Positions 59,403 through 64,000 of a DNA stretch of 64,000 bases are shown in pieces. A program made the position numbers and the translations under genes. How positions within the stretch are numbered: position 1 is the stretch's first letter; each line of letters opens with the position of its first letter. Below the pieces are notes generated by a model that ran no database searches, had not been told where the DNA came from, and saw only the letters and a program-made list of their open reading frames with translations. This DNA is from Channallabes apus. Lineage: Eukaryota; Chordata; Actinopteri; Siluriformes; Clariidae. The stretch is from the NCBI GenBank assembly GCA_030522415.1, contig CM060104.1:21033825-21097824 (forward strand). Reading direction: 5' to 3'.

Positions 59403-59526
59403 CGTTGCCGGTCGTTGAAGCATGCTGTGAAAACACGCCAAAGTTTTTGGCTATATATAACCTCCACAGGTGACGTCATCTGATTAGATGTAGGTGGAGG
59501 TTATAAAAACAGGTGAGCCGGCAACG
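59403..59526 (+). promoter_or_regulatory. LTR-like promoter with CRE palindrome, TATA box and nested inverted repeats
   Basis: The outer arms CGTTGCCGG (59403-59411) and CCGGCAACG (59518-59526) enclose the inner arms ATAACCTCCAC (59457-59467) and GTGGAGGTTAT (59494-59504). At the centre is TGACGTCA (59471-59478), a full CRE/ATF-type palindrome. TATAAAA lies at 59502-59508. The arrangement suggests a promoter driving the element rightwards; activity is inference. Confidence 0.65.
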
Positions 59527-60238
59527 ACCTCAGATCATTTGTCTTCAGTGCCTAGTTGTGAAGCGTGCTTGTGATAAACCAGCAAAATAAGAAGGTGTTT
59601 AACTCACCGATTTGACGAGTTTAATCCCTCCGTGTGTGATAATCCATATCGGAGTGCGATCTCTACACTGCTCCGACTAGTGCTGCGCGCGCCGCGCATT
59701 CCGTGAGAAGCTGCGAGCCGCCGCGCGTTCCTGGCTTAAAACTCGTGCATCTGACAGAGCTGTGGCAGACGGAGGTAAGAAAACTCCTTTCTTCCACGTC
59801 GTCATCACGAGGATTTCTCTCTTTTTTACCGGAGATGAAAATAGCCTTAAGCACTAAAACAAGCAGTAGACGGCAGCTTCTGTCGGGTGGCTGGGGGGCG
59901 GAGCCTCAATGACGCGCTCTCTCCCCCCCCACCCCCTCTCAGCTCTCTTCATATGAGTTAACCCTTTCATGGAGTAGGCTGTATTCATGCTGTGTTTTTC
60001 ATGCCATCGACTTATTTGTTTATTTAAATATAGTCGATAGGGAAACGCGGGATTGTATGATGACGCCCAGATAGCAGAGACGCTTCACAGGCTATCTCTC
60101 TCCTGGGACATCATCCTCCCTGGTAGGCTTATACTTCCTTTCTAGCTGTGTAGACTTTTATCTGCCCTAGAGGGAAAAGCTTTTCAGGCAGTGGGTCAGC
60201 TTGGTGCTCTACTGCACACAGGAGGTCAGACTGATTAA

Positions 60239-60248
60239 AAATAATAAT

Positions 60249-60312
<64 letters not shown>

Positions 60313-60350
60313 ATATATGTATATATATATATATATACATGTGTGTATAA
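60239..60350. repeat. (AAT)n/(AT)n/(TG)n compound microsatellite
   Basis: A long AT tract with short AAT and TG interruptions inside the DIRS-like element. It accounts for the low-complexity frames seen on the minus strand here. Confidence 0.95.
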
Positions 60351-60569
60351 AATAAAATAAATGGGGGTGGCCCCCCCAATAGGGAAGGCACCCAGAATTC
60401 CTTTTTAACGAATATGTGTTCTCCCTGGCACCCCCAGGAGGTCGGTGTTTGCTCCGCCACCACTGGTGTTCGGGCAACACCAGTCTCCAATAGGCTGTTA
60501 GTTCTTGGGTTTTTCCTGCCATGCTTCAGGATGCCGAACATCTAACATCCTCCCCCCCCCCCCCCCTGT

Positions 60570-61450
60570 TTAACCAAGCTGCCGAAACTTTTGCCCTTTT
60601 ATGAGAAACTGGCAGCGTGGAAGCTACTGCCAAGAATATCTCCTTGGGTACTAAGCACTGGAGAGAGGAACTACAGGATTCAGTTCTCACTTCACCTTCT
60701 GTGTTTTCAATGGCGTGGCCTCCACTTCCATGAAACCAGAAAGTGCGCATCTGCTGACAGGCTGCCGGGAAGGGGGCCATGGAACATGTTCCCCCACCAG
60801 ACAGTGAGTCAGGCTACTACAGGTGGTATTCTTGGTTCCCAAGAGGAACGGGGGCTGCGTCCAATATTTCAGATTCTGCGGGCTCTCCCGCTACCTGAAA
60901 ATCAATTAATACAGTTCAGTTCTTGACTGTAAAGGTGATTGCTCTCAACCCTACCAAGCGATTGTTTCTGACAATCGATTTAAGGACGCTTACTTTCATA
61001 CAGAAACATTGCCACAACACAGGGAGATCCTGAGGTTCGCTTTCGGGGGGCGAAGCTTACCAGTATCGGGTCCTTCCATTGGTCTAGCTCACCCGCACAC
61101 ATACAAAATGCACGGATTTAGCCCTGGCTCTTACGGGAGTCCCAGGGCATCCGGTGGCTAGTGCTTCGACATCAGCATGTCGTCCTAGCTCATCTCTGTT
61201 CTCAGGACTGGGACCCAACGCCACGAAAGCGTGCTCTTTCCTGTGCAGAGGACAACACATTGGGTGCTATATGGGATTCGGTCGTAAGCGGGCACAGCTG
61301 TCTCCCGCTCGTATCGAACCCATTCTCAACACCCTCAAGGAAAACAAGCTAGACCAGAAGGTGACCATCACTTTCAGACATCCTAGCTCTCATGGCAGCT
61401 GTATCCACGGTGACACCTTTGGACCTTCTGCACATGAGAGCATTCTAAGT
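60570..61450 (+). pseudogene. DIRS-like reverse transcriptase, broken
   Basis: A stretch reading SPWVLSTGERNYRIQFS, then a GLRPIF block, then a region near 60975-61060 corresponding to the first catalytic aspartate block and the FAFGG/YQYRVLPFG-type region. The frame shifts at least once within the first catalytic block. Around 61130-61175 the sequence goes directly from the GIR-like part to a WLVL-like part, so the segment that should carry the YxDD box appears to be deleted. The polymerase is therefore not functional. Confidence 0.7.
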
Positions 61451-61576
61451 TGTGGCTAAGAACCAGGGGATATTACTAGGGCCAATCCCCAATATGGGTT
61501 ACGCGCCAGGTGCTTCGTACCCTTTCTTCGTGGTTCAGACCCCGGTCTCTACTCTGGGTCCCACTCTAAGTTCATC

Positions 61577-61780
61577 TTGTCGTCGCTGAGGCTAACGACA
61601 GATGCTTCCCTCATAGGCTGGGGTGCGGTCTCTGATGACTGTCCAGCCCAAGGGAGCTGGAGAGGCTATCTTCTCGCATGGCACAGCAATTGCCTCGAAA
61701 TGATGGCTCTATTTCTGTCCCTAAAGCACTTCCTCCAGCAGTTGAGAGGCTGCCATGTCCTAGTGCGGGGGACAACACTA
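61577..61780 (+). pseudogene. DIRS-like RNase H segment
   Basis: Open stretch with LTTDASLIGWGAVSD and NCLEMMALFLSLKHFL followed by LRGCHVLVRG. These correspond to the first Asp and Glu regions of the retroelement RNase H domain. The reading breaks soon after the LVRG block, where the next Asp is expected. Confidence 0.75.
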
Positions 61781-62010
61781 TGGCAGTCTCATATGTTATC
61801 GCCAGGGCGGACTGTGCTCGCGCCGCTAACAGCTAGCGCACCAGGTTCCTGTCCCTCAGAGCGATTTACATTCCAGCATGGATGCGGGAGCAGTAGTACT
61901 GTCCAGTCTATCTCTGACACACGGGGAATGGTAACCCCACTCCGAAGTAGTCAGAGAGAGATTTTCATGTAGCAAGGCGGACCTTTCGCCTTTTACTGCT
62001 CTTCAGATTT

Positions 62011-63830
62011 ACGTCCACCGCATCAGCTAGTGGCGTAGGTCAGAGCAGCTTCTACATGTTTTGGATGAGAGATGCTATTGCCCTCTCCTATGAGGCGCGT
62101 GGGTTCACTTCGCCTCTGGGAATCAGGGCTCTTTCAACCCTGGGGATTGCCTCATCTATTGCATTAGCAAGAGGAATTCCCCTGCAGGAAGTATATGCTA
62201 AGCAGGTAAACCCAGTCCACTGCCGAATTGTTTCAGTGCTGGAGTTTCCCTCCTCGGGTCTGTGCCCTAGTACTCTCAGGACGTACGTGACTGCATCCTC
62301 TCTCAACTATCTTCAGAAAGCTCCATAAGCCCAACAGGCACCCTATTGCTCTTGAAGCCTTCTGTCCTCCGCGCTTACAGCTTCGGAGCAGGAGAGACTT
62401 CACTTGCTGTGTCCAGCTTGTGCTCTTCAGATCTACGTCCACCGCATCAGCTAGTGGCGTAGGTCAGAGCAGTTTCTACATGTTCTGGATGAGACATGCT
62501 ATTGCCCTCTCCTATGAGGCGCGTGGCCTCACTTCGCCTCTAGGAATCAGGGCTCTTTCAGCCAAAGGGATTGCCTCATCTATTGCACTAGCAAGAGGTA
62601 TTCCCCTGCAGCAAGTGTCTGCTAAGCAGGTAAACCCAGTCTACTGCCGAATTGTTTCAGTGCTGGAGTTTCCCTCCTCGCAACAGGCACCCTATTGCTC
62701 TTGAAGCCTTCTGTCCTCCGCGCTTACAGCTTCGGAGCAGGAGAGACCTCACTGGCTGTGTCCAGCTTGTGCTCTTCAGATCTACGTCCACCGCATCAGC
62801 TAGTGGCGTAGGTCAGAGCAGTTTCTACATGTTCTGGATGAGACATGCTATTGCCCTCTCCTATGAGGCGCGTGGCCTCACTTCGCCTCTAGGAATCAGG
62901 GCTCTTTCAGCCAAAGGGATTGCCTCATCTATTGCACTAGCAAGAGGTATTCCCCTGCAGCAAGTGTCTGCTAAGCAGGTAAACCCAGTCCACTGCCGAA
63001 TTGTTTCAGTGCTGGAGTTTCCGTCCTCGGGTCTATGCCCTAGCACTTTCAGGACGTGCGTAACTGCATCCTCTCTCAACTATCTTCCAAAAGCTAACTA
63101 TAAACCCAACAGGCACCCTATTGCTTTTGAAGCCTTCTGTCCTCCGCGCTTACAGCTTCGGAGCAGGAGAGACTTCACTTGCTGTGTCCAGCTTGTGCTC
63201 TTCAGATCTACGTCCACCGCATCAGCTAGTGGCGTAGGTCAGATGCTATTGCCCTCTCCTATGAGGCGCGTGGGCTCACTTCGCCTCTAGGAATCAGGGC
63301 TCATTCAACCAGGGGATCGCCTCAGCTATTGGATTAGCAAGAGGTATTCCCCTGCAACAAGTGTGTGCCAAGCAGGTAGACCCAGTCCACTGCCAAAATG
63401 TTTCAGTGCTGGAGCTTCTGCAGTAAAAGCTTGTCCTTGGGCTTGTGCCCTAGTACCCTCAGGATTTTCTTAGCTGCATTGTTTGAAGCCTTCTGTCCTC
63501 CGCCTTTTACAGCTTCGGAGCAGGAGAAACTTCACTTACTATCCAGTATGTGCTCTTCAGATTCACGTCCACCGCATCAGCTAGTGGCGTAAGTCAGAGC
63601 GCCACTATACTGGGTGAGAGATGCATATTGCCTCCTATGAGGCGCGTGGGTTCACTTCGCCTCTGGGAAGCAGGGCTCACCCAACCAGGGTGATCATCCC
63701 AGTCTCACCAGCAGGAGGTATCCCCTGCAGTAATTGTGTGGCGCGAAGGGTTGGTTCCTCCCCGCACACATTTCTTACATTTATAAATCTGGATGTTCAT
63801 GCTACTCCGGGCTCACTGCCCCTGAGTTAG
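62011..63830 (+). repeat. Tandem array of about five recombinase-derived repeat units
   Basis: The anchor ACGTCCACCGCATCAGCTAG recurs at 62011, 62435, 62784, 63210 and 63565, giving spacings of 424, 349, 426 and 355 bp. Long units keep, and short units lack, a segment of about 75 bp that starts near GGGTCTGTGCCCTAG. Each unit encodes a piece like ALSYEARGFTSPLGIRA, which matches the C-terminal catalytic region of DIRS-type tyrosine recombinases. Only the last unit keeps the His-x-x-Arg spacing (RAHPTR) and runs on into the terminal SSPHTFLTFINLDVHATPGS. Earlier units have Leu in place of His, so they are non-catalytic. Confidence 0.82.
63621..63830 (+). pseudogene. Tyrosine recombinase C-terminus of the DIRS-like element
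   Basis: A 69-codon open stretch carrying SYEARGFTSPLGSRAHPTR and PHTFLTFINLDVHATPGS. This is the family's His-x-x-Arg box followed by the region that should hold the nucleophilic tyrosine. At the expected place the sequence reads FINLDV where relatives usually have a YY/FY pair, so the nucleophile may be lost. No upstream part of the enzyme is in frame. Confidence 0.7.
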
Positions 63831-63928
63831 CTGCCCAGGCATAGCTCTGAGACCTTCTTGGCTTTGTGCGCACACGCTACACAACCTTGGGGTCCAGACA
63901 CCTGTAGTGCGGCGGCGTTGGTATTCTC

Positions 63929-63977
63929 GTTCCCATAGCGTTTTCACGCAGCATCGAGTGTAGCCTTGCTAGGGAAC
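63929..63977 (-). repeat. Right copy of perfect 49-bp inverted repeat
   Basis: Exact reverse complement of 59344-59392. Confidence 0.97.
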
Positions 63978-64000
63978 GTCTCGGGTTACATTTCTGTAAC

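Larger units (their letters stand above)
59344..63977 (+). mobile_element. Decayed DIRS-like (tyrosine recombinase) retrotransposon
   Basis: A 4.6-kb element bracketed by an exact 49-bp inverted repeat (59344-59392 and 63929-63977). Between them, on the plus strand, lie in order an LTR-like promoter segment, reverse-transcriptase remnants (about 60570-61450), an RNase H-like segment (61577-61780) and tyrosine-recombinase C-terminal sequence (about 62011-63830). This order and the inverted ends are those of DIRS-type retroelements. Frames are broken many times and the recombinase part is expanded in tandem. It very likely sits in intron 2 of fhod3-like. The right flank after 63977 (GTCTCGGGTTAC...) may still belong to the element, so its true end may be outside the window. 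Confidence 0.78.

Noticed and set aside
60209..60541. Frames with long Tyr-Ile runs
   Set aside because: They translate an AT/TG microsatellite and are not genes.
62011..63700. CRISPR-like array
   Set aside because: Units are 350-425 bp of related coding-derived sequence without short repeats or unique spacers, in a vertebrate genome.

Overview
This window is vertebrate nuclear DNA, almost certainly from a teleost fish. Genes are split into short exons with GT-AG introns, there are long CA/TG and AT microsatellites, and the repeats are teleost-typical: Tc1/mariner elements, tRNA-derived SINEs, L2/Rex-like LINEs and a DIRS-like tyrosine-recombinase retroelement. A catfish-like (siluriform) source is plausible from the SINEs and terminal-repeat MITEs, but I cannot prove it from sequence alone.

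Four protein-coding genes are supported. On the minus strand, from right to left, lie slc6a19-like (12 exons, 614 codons, 22781-30084), slc6a18-like (12 exons, 624 codons, 11916-19381) and a ferroportin-family gene, slc40a1-like (8 exons, 571 codons, 1583-7573). I assembled all three exon by exon; they keep one open frame with matching intron phases and no internal stops. The two SLC6 genes share identical lengths for exons 2-11, which marks them as tandem duplicates. On the plus strand, the first two coding exons of a FHOD3-type formin lie at 43092-43256 and 54211-54317, behind a GC/CpG-rich promoter region. The rest of that gene must lie beyond the right edge.

The three minus-strand genes encode membrane transporters (iron export and neutral amino-acid uptake, roles known for gut and kidney epithelium in vertebrates). 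The formin is an actin regulator with no obvious functional link, so the block is best read as conserved synteny rather than a pathway cluster.

Repeats fill the remainder. The left edge holds a LINE reverse-transcriptase fragment. 8785-10162 is a TA-flanked Tc1 element with a broken transposase. 33332-37205 holds two LINE copies of different families. 37667-41860 is a nest of SINEs and MITEs, including one SINE inside a MITE with a visible target duplication. 59344-63977 is a decayed DIRS-like element bracketed by a perfect 49-bp inverted repeat, whose recombinase 3' region is amplified about five times in tandem.

I found no convincing new defence or metabolic system. The observations most worth a second look are the DIRS-derived recombinase array, the divergent but intact ferroportin paralogue, and an unnamed interspersed repeat shared between about 7 kb and 53.5 kb.
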